A DNA stretch of 64,000 bases from Photobacterium salinisoli (GCF_003614885.1 NZ_QZMS01000013.1:186001-250000), one strand, 5' to 3'; shown: positions 10,585-20,503, numbered from the stretch's first letter. Numbers and translations: made by a program. Notes: generated by a model not told the origin, from the letters alone.

Positions 10585-11325
10585 TCAATGGACATCGCGC
10601 CAATATTCTTTCTTCAGCAGCAAGGCCAGAATAAAGAAGATAACGATAAAGCCCATCACCCACAGACCCAGACGCTGGCGTTCCAGCTTCATAGGCTCTG
10701 CCGAGTATTCAAGGAAGTTAACCAAATCACGAACCACAGCATCGTATTCGCCAGGACTCAGCTCACCGTTGCCGTCTGATTCCAGCCCGACAAATTCCTG
10801 CACTTCTTCGCCGTCAATAGTACGGGTTTCGAACACTTTACGTGGTGTGCCCTGCAGCTCTTCCAACACGTGTGGCATACCCACACTTGGGAACACAACG
10901 TTGTTCACGCCAAACGGACGGCTTGGATCGGCGTAGAAAGAACGCAGATAAGTGTACAGCCAGTCGGTACCACGAACACGGGCCACCAGTGTCAGATCCG
11001 GTGCTGGAGCGCCAAAAGACGCAGCCGCATAATCTTCAGAAATGGAGTTGGTCATCAAATCACCAATTTTGGCATTTTTGTCAAAGACCAGGTTTTCCAT
11101 CATCAGATCCGTCGGGATATCCAGATCCTCAGCAACGCGCTGGTAGCGCTGATACTGAGTGGCGTGACACCCAAAGCAGTAGTTCATGAACGTGCGTGCA
11201 CCACGCTGCAATGATTCCTTATCCGACAAATCATTGTTTGCCGCATCAAGATGAACATTTCCGCCACCCGCTGCCATTGCCAGAGACGGCAACAGAGCCA
11301 GCAGCATAACCATCAGCTTTTTCAT
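10585..11325 (-). CDS. petC: Cytochrome c1 of the bc1 complex
   Basis: Membrane-anchored c-type cytochrome of 246 residues that takes electrons from the Rieske protein and passes them to soluble cytochrome c. A signal peptide (residues 1-18, ending AMA) precedes the haem motif CFGCH at 50-54; the distal Met ligand is expected in the region around GMPH. A C-terminal transmembrane helix (FIVIFFILALLL) anchors it. The start overlaps the petB stop by 4 bp. Confidence 0.97.
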   Translation of the reverse strand: MKKLMVMLLALLPSLAMAAGGGNVHLDAANNDLSDKESLQRGARTFMNYCFGCHATQYQRYQRVAEDLDIPTDLMMENLVFDKNAKIGDLMTNSISEDYAAASFGAPAPDLTLVARVRGTDWLYTYLRSFYADPSRPFGVNNVVFPSVGMPHVLEELQGTPRKVFETRTIDGEEVQEFVGLESDGNGELSPGEYDAVVRDLVNFLEYSAEPMKLERQRLGLWVMGFIVIFFILALLLKKEYWRDVH

Positions 11326-12587
11326 TTGAAAGTGACCCTCTCTGGTAGCGGTTTCGTCGCCTCATTCTTGCTGTAGACATACAGCAGCACGAAGAACATG
11401 AAGTAACCGAGACTGAAGATCTGCGCCATCAAGGTGTATACCGCAGTGGCAGGAAGCGCACCCAGAATACCCAATGCAATGAAGCAGACAGTGAACTGAG
11501 CGATGTTTGCCAGGTGCAGCTTGCTGCGATAACGGTAAGAACGCACTTTGCAGCGATCCAACCAAGGCAGCAAAAACAGCATTACAATTGACAGGCCCAT
11601 CGCAATTACACCCAACAGTTTGTCAGGAACCGCACGCAAAATCGCATAGAAAGGCGTGAAGTACCATACAGGTGCAATGTGTTCCGGTGTCTTCAGCGGG
11701 TTAGCCGCTTCAAAGTTAGGTGGCTCAAGGAAATAGCCGCCCATCTCAGGATTAAAGAAAATCACATAACTGAACAAGAAAGCGAAGATAGCCACACCAA
11801 CGAGATCTTTCACCGTACCGTAAGGATGGAACGGCACTGAATCAATGATGTCGTACTTCTTGGTGTAGTACTCGTGGAACTTGAATCGAGACTGATAGTT
11901 GTCACCCTTCGCGCCTTTTGGCAGCTTGGTTTCAATACCGTCCGGGTTGTTCGAACCCACTTCGTGCAGCGCCAGAATGTGCAGCACAATCAGCAGCAAC
12001 AGAACGATTGGCAGCGCAATAACGTGCAGGGCAAAGAAACGGTTCAGTGTGGCACCGGAGATCACGTAGTCACCACGGATCCACAGTGTCAGGTCATCAC
12101 CGATGACAGGAATAGCACCAAACAGAGAAATGATGACCTGAGCACCCCAGTAAGACATCTGTCCCCAAGGCAGCAGATAGCCCATAAAGGCTTCAGCCAT
12201 CAGTACCAGGAAAATCAGCATGCCGAACAGCCACAGCAATTCACGCGGCTTCTTATAGGAACCGTAAATCAGGCCACGGAACATATGCAGGTAAACCACA
12301 ACAAAGAACGCCGAAGCGCCCGTAGAGTGCATATAACGCAGCAGCCAGCCGTAATCCACATCACGCATGATGTATTCAACAGAGGCAAAGGCACCATCAC
12401 CTGATGGTACATAGTTCATGGTCAGCCAGATCCCGGTCAGGATTTGGTTTACCAGAACAAGCATGGCCAGTGAGCCAAACAGATACCAGAAGTTAAAGTT
12501 CTTCGGCATCGGGTATTCAGACATATGCTTTTTATAAGCATTCATCACTGGCAGACGTTTTTCAATCCAACCCAGCAAGCCTTCCAT
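11322..12587 (-). CDS. petB: Cytochrome b of the bc1 complex
   Basis: Integral membrane subunit of 421 residues carrying two b haems and both quinone sites of ubiquinol:cytochrome c oxidoreductase. Eight to nine hydrophobic segments are visible, with the haem-ligating histidines in HSTGASAFFVVVYLHMF and FFALHVIALP. The Qo-site motif, PEWY in mitochondria, reads PVWY here (in IAPVWYFTPFY), a variant I recall from beta- and gammaproteobacteria. The petA stop and petB start share one base (TAATG). The gene order petA-petB-petC is standard. Confidence 0.98.
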   Translation of the reverse strand: MEGLLGWIEKRLPVMNAYKKHMSEYPMPKNFNFWYLFGSLAMLVLVNQILTGIWLTMNYVPSGDGAFASVEYIMRDVDYGWLLRYMHSTGASAFFVVVYLHMFRGLIYGSYKKPRELLWLFGMLIFLVLMAEAFMGYLLPWGQMSYWGAQVIISLFGAIPVIGDDLTLWIRGDYVISGATLNRFFALHVIALPIVLLLLIVLHILALHEVGSNNPDGIETKLPKGAKGDNYQSRFKFHEYYTKKYDIIDSVPFHPYGTVKDLVGVAIFAFLFSYVIFFNPEMGGYFLEPPNFEAANPLKTPEHIAPVWYFTPFYAILRAVPDKLLGVIAMGLSIVMLFLLPWLDRCKVRSYRYRSKLHLANIAQFTVCFIALGILGALPATAVYTLMAQIFSLGYFMFFVLLYVYSKNEATKPLPERVTFK

Positions 12588-13177
12588 TATGCCGTCTCCT
12601 CGTCTTGACCCACTAAAATCGTGTTGTCGTTCAGGAACATATGAGGCGGTATCACCAGGTTAAGCGGTGCTGGCACCCCTTGGAAAACCCGACCAGCCAT
12701 ATCAAACTTAGAGCCGTGGCAAGGACAGAAAAAGCCGGCTGGCACGCCACTGACCTGCTCATTGAAACTGTCTGGCAGGTAAGTAGGAGAACAGCCAAGG
12801 TGGGTACAGATCCCGACGGCAAGAAAGATTTCAGGTTTAACTGAACGGTATTGGTTTTGTGCGTAAGCAGGCTGCTGAGGTTCAGTGGCCTGCGGATCAC
12901 GCAGTCGATCATCGTGTGTCGGCAGCTCATCCAAAATAGCCTGGCTACGGCGCACGACCCATACAGGTTTGCCTCGCCATTCTACGCGGATCATCTGACC
13001 TTCTTCTAATTTACTGATATCAACTTCAACTGGAGCGCCCGCAGCCTTGGCTTTGGCGCTAGGATTCCAGGATTTGATAAAGGGTACGGCGACAGCGACT
13101 GCACCTAAGCCTCCAACAACCGAGGTCGTCGCAGTCAGGAAGCGGCGTCGGCCGTTACTTACTGGCGCTTTGCTCAT
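12587..13177 (-). CDS. petA: Rieske iron-sulfur subunit of the bc1 complex
   Basis: Subunit of 196 residues carrying the 2Fe-2S cluster that takes electrons from ubiquinol. A Tat-type N-terminus (RRR at 10-12 followed by a hydrophobic stretch) stays as the membrane anchor. The cluster ligands are seen as CTHLGC (Cys124, His126, with Cys129 for the disulfide) and CPCHG (Cys151, Cys153, His154). The start at 13177 gives MSKAPVSNGRRRF; an upstream in-frame start at 13192 is less likely. It is first in petABC. Confidence 0.97.
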   Translation of the reverse strand: MSKAPVSNGRRRFLTATTSVVGGLGAVAVAVPFIKSWNPSAKAKAAGAPVEVDISKLEEGQMIRVEWRGKPVWVVRRSQAILDELPTHDDRLRDPQATEPQQPAYAQNQYRSVKPEIFLAVGICTHLGCSPTYLPDSFNEQVSGVPAGFFCPCHGSKFDMAGRVFQGVPAPLNLVIPPHMFLNDNTILVGQDEETA

Positions 13178-13595
13178 CCAACATTCTCCCATGTGCTCCC
13201 GCTCAGGATTATTCTTTCCATCTGCGTCCCTGGAGCTTACGGCTAACTTTCTACGGAAAGACTCAACAGCTTATTGATTAAGAATTTTCATGCTGCTATT
13301 TATCGCGGCAAATGATAAAGAAAACCCCACTTTAAGACAAGGTAAACACCGCAAATGTGAGAGATTTGTGGGGATAATTTCCTTGGTCGTCAAGATGAAA
13401 AAATGCAAACTATGGTGCCAATTATTCCACTTTTTTTGACAAAACCCCTGAATGTGTCGACAAAACAGCATTAAGGTCCTAACAAGGGTTGCCGTTCAGA
13501 ATAAATCACGCTAAAGCGTGACTTGTGCCTCCCGCAGTACTGAAACGTGGAAGCGCTCCGACGACCAGCCAGCAGTGAACCGGCTTAGCGAATAA
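13178..13595 (-). other. Gap upstream of petA, with promoter and unexplained structure
   Basis: A 418-bp stretch between petA and the rpsI terminator with no credible ORF. The part nearer petA is AT-rich and holds the promoter listed separately. The part at 13480-13595 is more GC-balanced and contains the perfect hairpin TCACGC-TTTA-GCGTGA (13513-13528, minus strand) followed by TTTATT. It could be a small RNA or an unrecognised leader; I know no match. Confidence 0.5.
13312..13340 (-). promoter_or_regulatory. Predicted promoter of petABC
   Basis: On the minus strand -35 TTGTCT and -10 TATCAT are spaced by 17 bp, about 135 bp before the petA start. Recognised by eye only. Confidence 0.45.
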
Positions 13596-13627
13596 ACGCA
13601 AAAAGCCCAGCACAATGGCTGGGCTTT
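13596..13627 (-). terminator. Intrinsic terminator of rplM-rpsI
   Basis: Perfect 10-bp stem AAAGCCCAGC / GCTGGGCTTT with a 6-nt loop and a following TTTTT on the minus strand, 40 bp past the rpsI stop. Confidence 0.9.
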
Positions 13628-13666
13628 GATGTACACAGTAACCAGAGAAATCTCTGGTGCGTTGAA

Positions 13667-14059
13667 TTAACGCTTAGAGAACTGTGGACGACGACGTGCT
13701 TTACGCAGACCAACTTTCTTACGTTCAACGCGACGTGCGTCACGAGTAACGTAGCCAGCGGCACGCAGAGCAGGACGTAAAGTCTCATCGTACTCCATAA
13801 GAGCGCGAGTGATACCGTGACGGATCGCACCAGACTGACCAGTGATACCACCACCTTTAACAGTGATGTACAGATCCAGTTTCTCAGTCATATCAACCAG
13901 CTCAAGAGGTTGACGAACAACCATGCGAGCTGTTTCGCGGCCGAAGTACTCTTCGATGCTGCGCTTGTTGATTACGATGTTGCCAGTACCCGGTTTTACG
14001 AAAACGCGAGCAGCTGAGCTTTTGCGGCGGCCAGTGCCGTAGTATTGATTCTCTGCCAT
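13667..14059 (-). CDS. rpsI: 30S ribosomal protein S9
   Basis: Ribosomal protein of 130 residues whose C-terminal tail (RRRPQFSKR) reaches the P-site tRNA anticodon stem. The start at 14059 gives [20 protein letters not shown], identical in layout to E. coli S9; an extension to 14074 is ignored. It follows rplM by 15 bp and ends in a strong terminator. Confidence 0.99.
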   Translation of the reverse strand: MAENQYYGTGRRKSSAARVFVKPGTGNIVINKRSIEEYFGRETARMVVRQPLELVDMTEKLDLYITVKGGGITGQSGAIRHGITRALMEYDETLRPALRAAGYVTRDARRVERKKVGLRKARRRPQFSKR

Positions 14060-14074
14060 TGTCATGTTCCCCAA

Positions 14075-14503
14075 TTAGATGTCTAGAACTTGTGGCTGCT
14101 GTGCAGCGTGGTTGTGCTCGCTACCTGCGTAAACTTTCAGTTTACGGTACATAGCACGGCCTAGAGGACCTTTAGGAAGCATGCCTTTAACAGCAATTTC
14201 GATGATCGCTTCTGGCTTTTTCTCCAGCAGCTTGTCGAAGCTGATAGTTTTCAGACCGCCGATGTAGCCAGTGTGACGGTGATACATCTTATCAGTACGC
14301 TTAGCGCCAGTAACTGCTACTTTCTCAGCATTGATAACAACGATGTAGTCACCGGTGTCAACGTGAGGAGTGTACTCAGGCTTGTGCTTACCACGCAGAC
14401 GAGATGCGATTTCAGTTGCCAGACGACCCAGTGTTTTACCTTCAGCGTCAACAACATACCAGTCACGTTTTACAGTTTCTGGTTTAGCAACGAAAGTTTT
14501 CAT
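14075..14503 (-). CDS. rplM: 50S ribosomal protein L13
   Basis: Early-assembly large-subunit protein of 142 residues, full length relative to E. coli (142). It begins [20 protein letters not shown] and contains the [16 protein letters not shown] block. In E. coli L13 is reported to repress its own operon; the roughly 130-nt leader here would allow similar control. Confidence 0.99.
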   Translation of the reverse strand: MKTFVAKPETVKRDWYVVDAEGKTLGRLATEIASRLRGKHKPEYTPHVDTGDYIVVINAEKVAVTGAKRTDKMYHRHTGYIGGLKTISFDKLLEKKPEAIIEIAVKGMLPKGPLGRAMYRKLKVYAGSEHNHAAQQPQVLDI

Positions 14504-14670
14504 GCTAATTCTTACCCAATTTTAAATAGTTTCACTTTCCAAGAACGCAAAGCGCTCTCTCTGTATATAGAGCCCAGTCATCACCCCTTCGAGTGGTTGG
14601 CACTCCCGGCATAACGCCGTCACAGGTACGGTGGGTCGCGAGAGTATACGGAAGCATGGGGAAAAAATCA
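14504..14670 (-). promoter_or_regulatory. rplM promoter and structured leader
   Basis: A -10 TATACT sits at 14648-14643 on the minus strand with only a weak -35 (GTGATT, 17 bp away), as is common for ribosomal promoters. The RNA from about 14637 to the rplM start contains two short hairpins: GGCGTTATGCC, and GAGTG-CCAAC-CACTC whose second arm can alternatively pair with a downstream GGGGTG. This could host L13 autoregulation. Confidence 0.45.
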
Positions 14671-14722
14671 CCTTTTTTTCCAAAAAAGTTCAGCACTTTT
14701 TCCCGGAAAAAGAGCACTGCCG

Positions 14723-15832
14723 TTAAGCCAGATGCGGCCTGGCCAGATATTCATGACTCTGCATTTCAATCAGACGCGAGCAGCACCGCTTAAACTCAAA
14801 GCTCAGGCGCCCGGATTGATACAGCTTGTCCATCTCAGCTTCAGCCGAAATGATCAGCTTGACATGCCGCTCGTAAAACTCATCGACCATGGCAATGAAA
14901 CGGCGGGCAGCATCATCATCTTTTTCGGTCAGCACTGGCACACCGGACAACAGAACGCTGTGATAGGTATGCGCAATATCCATATAGTCTGACTGACTGC
15001 GCGCCCCGCGGCACAAGGCATCAAAGGTAAAATGCACCACCCCTTCCGCTTCATGGCACGTAGCAATCGGCCTGTCATTGATCAGTATGGTCTGGCCCTC
15101 GTGCCGGGGAGCCGCAGACAACTGCATGAAATAACGCTGCATATTCTCTTCTGCGCGGGCATCGAGCGGCCAGTGGTAAATTTCGGCCTGCTCCAGTGTC
15201 CGCAGACGGTAGTCAACACCCGAGTCGACATTCACCACCTCACAGTGTTCCTGAATTAACGCAATCGCCGGCAGAAAGCGCGCACGCTGCAGGCCATTTC
15301 GGTACAGTTCATCCGGCGGGATATTCGAGGTGGCCACCAGGGTGATCCCGCGGCGGAACAATGCTTCGAACAAGGTACCCAGTATCATGGCATCCGTAAT
15401 ATCTGACACAAAAAACTCATCAAAACAGATGATGTCTGTTTCCTGCTTAAACGTGTCCGCCACTCTTTCCAGCGGATCGCTCTGGCTGCCAAGCGACTGC
15501 ATTTCCTTATGAACGCGATGCATAAAACGGTGAAAATGCATCCGCATTTTTCGTTCAGTCGGCAAGCACTCGAAAAAGGTGTCAACCAAATAGGTTTTGC
15601 CACGTCCGACGCCCCCCCAGAAGTACAGCCCTTTCACCGGTTTGAGCGGTTCAGCGGTCTGGCGCTTAAACAGCCTGCCCATCAAAGAAGGTTTTGATGG
15701 CTCGGGTTGCGGGGCCTGCATGCGATGATAAAGATCATTGAGGTGAGAAACCGCCATTGCCTGGGCAGCGTCAGGCAAAAAGCCAGTTTTTTTCAGATCT
15801 TCTTGATAGCGTTGTTCTGGAGTCATCCTCAT
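14723..15832 (-). CDS. zapE: Cell division ATPase ZapE
   Basis: AFG1-like P-loop ATPase of 369 residues (YhcM in E. coli), which associates with the Z ring during division under stress. Walker A is GGVGRGKTYLVDTF at about residues 92-105; Walker B is ICFDEFFV around residue 155, followed by the AAA sensor stretch TLVATSNIPP. An alternative start two codons downstream (MTPEQRY) is possible. It is divergent from zapG, as in E. coli. Confidence 0.96.
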   Translation of the reverse strand: MRMTPEQRYQEDLKKTGFLPDAAQAMAVSHLNDLYHRMQAPQPEPSKPSLMGRLFKRQTAEPLKPVKGLYFWGGVGRGKTYLVDTFFECLPTERKMRMHFHRFMHRVHKEMQSLGSQSDPLERVADTFKQETDIICFDEFFVSDITDAMILGTLFEALFRRGITLVATSNIPPDELYRNGLQRARFLPAIALIQEHCEVVNVDSGVDYRLRTLEQAEIYHWPLDARAEENMQRYFMQLSAAPRHEGQTILINDRPIATCHEAEGVVHFTFDALCRGARSQSDYMDIAHTYHSVLLSGVPVLTEKDDDAARRFIAMVDEFYERHVKLIISAEAEMDKLYQSGRLSFEFKRCCSRLIEMQSHEYLARPHLA

Positions 15833-16035
15833 CCTGCTCAGTCACCAACAGCGGTGCGCCCGGTGACAAAATAACCGGATTCACAGCTTCTAATATGTCC
15901 ATCTTTGGTCGTAGATAGTACCACGACACTTCATGTGCATGTATAGTAACTAGATAACCACCCAATAAGCACATTACGCTTTTGAGATAACAAAACAGGT
16001 CAACCTGTTGTACTCACAGTCACAAGGAGTTTTTC

Positions 16036-16473
16036 ATGGCTTGGATCTACGCGATTTTGATTTTCGCAGCCGGCGCACTGGTCGGTGCCTTTGCCGCTCG
16101 TTTGGGGAACAAAAACCTGAAACAACAGAAAGAATTGCAAAAAGAGCTCGATAAAACCAAATACCAACTGGAGCAGTACCGCCAGGAACTGGTTGATCAT
16201 TTCGCGCGCAGCTCTGACCTGCTGGACAACCTGGCAAAAGATTACAGTAAATTGTATGAGCACATGGCAAAAACCTCCGCTGAGCTGATGCCAAATTTAC
16301 CGGAACAGGATAACCCCTTCTCTCAGCGCATCAGCACGCTCACTCCTATCGCTGATGAGCCAGAAGCCGTAGCAGAAGAGCTGGACACGCATCAGCCTCG
16401 GGATTATGCCAATGGCGCATCCGGCCTGTTACGTGCTGAGCAGAAACAGGCAGAAACTGCAAAAGCCAGTTAA
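16036..16473 (+). CDS. zapG: Z-ring associated inner membrane protein ZapG (YhcB)
   Basis: DUF1043 protein of 145 residues with one N-terminal transmembrane helix (about 3-22) followed by a coiled coil (about 28-75) and a variable acidic tail. In E. coli it links envelope growth and division. AAGGAG before ATG 16036 is a clear ribosome-binding site. It lies between zapE and the degQ-degS proteases, the same synteny as in E. coli. Confidence 0.93.
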   Translation: MAWIYAILIFAAGALVGAFAARLGNKNLKQQKELQKELDKTKYQLEQYRQELVDHFARSSDLLDNLAKDYSKLYEHMAKTSAELMPNLPEQDNPFSQRISTLTPIADEPEAVAEELDTHQPRDYANGASGLLRAEQKQAETAKAS

Positions 16474-16499
16474 GAATTGTTACAATTTTGACATTTATT

Positions 16500-16527
16500 G
16501 GAACTTTGCTCCGGTTTACAAGTCACA
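16500..16527 (+). promoter_or_regulatory. Predicted sigma-E promoter of degQ
   Basis: GGAACTT (16500-16506), a 16-bp spacer and TCACA (16523-16527) match the sigma-E consensus GGAACTT-N16-TCnnA. Transcription would begin near 16533, about 25 nt before the degQ start. Envelope-stress control is expected for a DegP/DegQ-type protease. Confidence 0.72.
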
Positions 16528-16549
16528 ATTAGCACTTGTTAAACCGGAG
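16509..16549 (+). repeat. Long inverted repeat overlapping the degQ promoter and ribosome-binding site
   Basis: CTCCGGTTTACAAGT (16509-16523) is complementary to ACTTGTTAAACCGGAG (16534-16549) apart from one bulged T, with 10 bp between the arms. The left arm fills the sigma-E spacer and touches the -10; the right arm carries the GGAG ribosome-binding site of degQ. In RNA only the right arm would be transcribed, so any action of the whole palindrome would be at the DNA level. Confidence 0.7.
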
Positions 16550-16556
16550 TTGAGTA

Positions 16557-17927
16557 ATGATGAAAAAACCTTTACTTGTAATGACTGCGCTGGCGTTGAG
16601 TATTAGCGCGGTGATGTCCCCAATCACTGCTTCCGCTGCGCTTCCTTTGGCTGTTAATGATCAGCAACTTCCCAGCCTCGCCCCCATGCTGGAGCAAGTG
16701 ACCCCTGCTGTGGTCAGCATCGCAGTAGAAGGCAAGCATGTTGCCAAGCAAAGAATTCCCGAGGCGTTCCGCTATTTCTTTGGTCCTGACTTCCCCAATG
16801 AGCAGGTTCAGGAGCGCCCGTTCCGCGGACTGGGTTCCGGGGTCATTATTGATGCAGATAAAGGCTATGTAGTTACCAATCACCACGTCATTGACGGTGC
16901 GGATAAAATTCTGGTTCAGTTGCATGACGGCCGGGAAGTCAAAGCCGAGCTGATAGGCAGTGACAGCATGTCAGACATTGCCTTGTTGCGTCTGGATAAC
17001 ACCAAAAATCTGAAAGCCATTAAGATTGCCGACTCGGATCAATTACGTGTCGGTGATTTCACCGTTGCCATTGGCAACCCGTTCGGGCTGGGTCAGACAG
17101 TCACCTCAGGTATTGTCTCGGCGCTGGGCCGCAGCGGACTGAATATCGAGAATTTCGAAAACTTTATTCAGACCGATGCCGCCATTAACAGCGGTAACTC
17201 GGGCGGTGCGTTAGTCAACCTCAATGGTGAACTCATCGGTATCAATACCGCGATCCTGGGCCCCAACGGCGGTAACGTCGGTATTGGTTTTGCCATTCCG
17301 GCCAATATGGTGAAAAACCTGACCAGCCAGATCCTGGAATTTGGCAAAGTGAAACGTGGCGTGCTGGGAGTTCAGGGCGGTGAGCTGACATCAGAACTGG
17401 CCGAAGCCTTTGGATACGAAACCAATCACGGTGCATTCGTCAATCAGGTCATGCCTGGTTCCGCAGCTGAGAAAGCCGGCCTGAAAGCGGGCGACATCAT
17501 AGTGTCAGTCAACGACAAAGAAATTCGTACCTTCAGTGAGTTACGCGCTAAAATTGCCACTCTCGGCGCTGGCAAAAACGTCGATTTAGGCGTACTGCGT
17601 GACGGAAAAGAGAAAGAGTTCAGCGTCACTTTGCAAGAAGCCGAGATGAGCAACCTCAAGGCCGATCACCTGCATGAAAGCCTGGCCGGCGCCGAATTCA
17701 GTAACACCACGGCGGACGACAATACCAAAGGGGTGAAAGTCACCAAGATAGATCCACAGTCACTGGCGGCCCGCTACGGACTGAAAGAAGGCGACATCAT
17801 TATTGGTCTTAACCGCCAGCCAATCGGCAATCTGGGGCAACTGCGCAAAGCCCTTGATAGCAAGCCTTCCGTGCTGGCACTGGAAATCAAACGAGGCAAT
17901 AACGAGCTTTACCTCATTATCCGCTGA
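16557..17927 (+). CDS. degQ: Periplasmic serine endoprotease of the DegP/DegQ family
   Basis: HtrA-family protease and chaperone of 456 residues acting on misfolded periplasmic proteins. A Sec signal peptide ends near ASA at residue 27. The trypsin-like triad is His110 (TNHHVID), Asp140 (SDIALLR) and Ser215 (NSGNSGGAL). Two PDZ domains follow at about 270-360 and 375-456, separating it from single-PDZ DegS. Length is nearer E. coli DegQ (455) than DegP (474), and pairing with degS also suggests degQ; in vibrios this gene often serves as the only DegP-like protease. ATG 16557 is followed at once by a second ATG. A sigma-E promoter precedes it and a terminator follows. Confidence 0.95.
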   Translation: MMKKPLLVMTALALSISAVMSPITASAALPLAVNDQQLPSLAPMLEQVTPAVVSIAVEGKHVAKQRIPEAFRYFFGPDFPNEQVQERPFRGLGSGVIIDADKGYVVTNHHVIDGADKILVQLHDGREVKAELIGSDSMSDIALLRLDNTKNLKAIKIADSDQLRVGDFTVAIGNPFGLGQTVTSGIVSALGRSGLNIENFENFIQTDAAINSGNSGGALVNLNGELIGINTAILGPNGGNVGIGFAIPANMVKNLTSQILEFGKVKRGVLGVQGGELTSELAEAFGYETNHGAFVNQVMPGSAAEKAGLKAGDIIVSVNDKEIRTFSELRAKIATLGAGKNVDLGVLRDGKEKEFSVTLQEAEMSNLKADHLHESLAGAEFSNTTADDNTKGVKVTKIDPQSLAARYGLKEGDIIIGLNRQPIGNLGQLRKALDSKPSVLALEIKRGNNELYLIIR

Positions 17928-17936
17928 CACAATCCG

Positions 17937-17963
17937 GTCCGGGCAACTGCCCGGACTGTTTTT
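17937..17963 (+). terminator. Intrinsic terminator of degQ
   Basis: Perfect stem GTCCGGGC-AACT-GCCCGGAC followed by TGTTTTT, 10 bp past the degQ stop. It suggests degS needs its own promoter. Confidence 0.9.
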
Positions 17964-17999
17964 CCTGCGGCATTTCTGCCATCTCCTTCCTGCTTCGAC

Positions 18000-18029
18000 T
18001 TGTTGATAACTGGATGTAAATGCTATTCT
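18000..18029 (+). promoter_or_regulatory. Possible promoter of degS
   Basis: TTGTTG (18000-18005) and TATTCT (18024-18029), 18 bp apart, lie between the degQ terminator and degS. Confidence 0.4.
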
Positions 18030-18088
18030 CAATCGGTTTTTAACCTTTTGCTTTAATGGTAAAGCTTGAGTCAATCAGGGGAGCATCA

Positions 18089-19153
18089 ATGCTGGCATTT
18101 TTAGGTCGATCCGCCTTAATGGGCGTGCTGACGGCTGGAGTATTGCTACTTGCTTTCCCCAGTCTGCGCAGCCAGATGTTTTCTCCGGATGCTGCTCTTA
18201 ATGGCCAGCCCGATGTCCCGCAGCAAATTTCCTTCAGTTATGCTGTCCGCCGCGCCTCCCCTGCTGTCGTGAATATTTATAACCGCCGCTACAATGCTGA
18301 AGATCGCCTGCAATTAAGTACGCAGGGCCTGGGCTCGGGCGTTATCATGAGCGATAAAGGCTATATAGTGACCAACTACCACGTAGTTGCCGAAGCGGAT
18401 CAGGTGATAGTGGCACTGCAGGATAGCCGCATTTTTACTGCCCAGCTGATAGGTAAAGACAGGCGCACCGATATCGCGGTACTGAAAATCCAGGCCGAGA
18501 ACCTGCCTGTCATACCACTGAACCCGGATTATCCTCCCGCCGTGGGTGATGTGGTTCTGGCTATCGGCAACCCCTATAATCTGGGACAGACCACTACCTA
18601 CGGTATCATCTCTGCCACCGGGCGCTCCGGCATGAGTTTCTATGGCCGACAGGATTTTCTGCAGACCGATGCGGCAATCAACGAAGGCAATTCAGGTGGC
18701 GCGCTGGTCAATACCCGTGGTGAGCTGGTCGGTATCAACACTGCTTCTTTTCAGCAGGCAACCGACATTGAAACCTACGGTATTTCCTTTGCTATTCCCT
18801 ATCAGCTCACCCAAAAGATCATGAATAAACTCATCGCAGATGGTCGGGTGATCCGCGGTTATATCGGTATTGACGGCCGTGAAATCAATCCGGTTATGGC
18901 TCGTCTGTATGATGCGGAGCAGGTCCGAGGGATCATAGTGATGGGTATGGATCCTGAAGGGCCGGCATCCAAAGCGGGCTTCAAGGTGCAGGATATACTG
19001 GTTGAGATTGACGGCAAGCCAGTGACAGATATGCGCAATGTGCTCGATATAGTCACTGAACTGCGCCCTGGCACCTATGTCGATATGACGGTGCTGCGCA
19101 ACGGTAAACCTAAGAAGTTAACTGTCCTGATTGGCGATGAGCCAGACAGATAA
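18089..19153 (+). CDS. degS: Inner membrane regulatory protease DegS
   Basis: Membrane-anchored HtrA protease of 354 residues that senses unfolded outer membrane porins through its PDZ domain and makes the first cut in anti-sigma factor RseA, releasing sigma-E. One N-terminal transmembrane helix (about 8-24), the triad His98, Asp128 and Ser202, and one PDZ domain (about 260-345) are present. ATG 18089 is chosen over 18056 because GGGGAG stands just before it and length then matches E. coli (355). Its presence beside a sigma-E-controlled degQ joins sensor and effector of the same response. Confidence 0.96.
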   Translation: MLAFLGRSALMGVLTAGVLLLAFPSLRSQMFSPDAALNGQPDVPQQISFSYAVRRASPAVVNIYNRRYNAEDRLQLSTQGLGSGVIMSDKGYIVTNYHVVAEADQVIVALQDSRIFTAQLIGKDRRTDIAVLKIQAENLPVIPLNPDYPPAVGDVVLAIGNPYNLGQTTTYGIISATGRSGMSFYGRQDFLQTDAAINEGNSGGALVNTRGELVGINTASFQQATDIETYGISFAIPYQLTQKIMNKLIADGRVIRGYIGIDGREINPVMARLYDAEQVRGIIVMGMDPEGPASKAGFKVQDILVEIDGKPVTDMRNVLDIVTELRPGTYVDMTVLRNGKPKKLTVLIGDEPDR

Positions 19154-19193
19154 TAAAAGAGCTGAAAAAACAGTGGGATTGCATCAGCGAACA

Positions 19194-19225
19194 ATGTCCA
19201 GACACTGAAAACAGTGACTGGACAT
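19194..19225. terminator. Hairpin between convergent degS and murA
   Basis: TGTCCAG-A-CACTG pairs with CAGTG-A-CTGGACA around an AAAA loop. It lies between two convergent genes and probably ends both transcripts, although T-tracts are poor on both sides. Confidence 0.5.
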
Positions 19226-19243
19226 TCAGATTACTTTGGCAGC

Positions 19244-20503
<1,260 letters not shown>

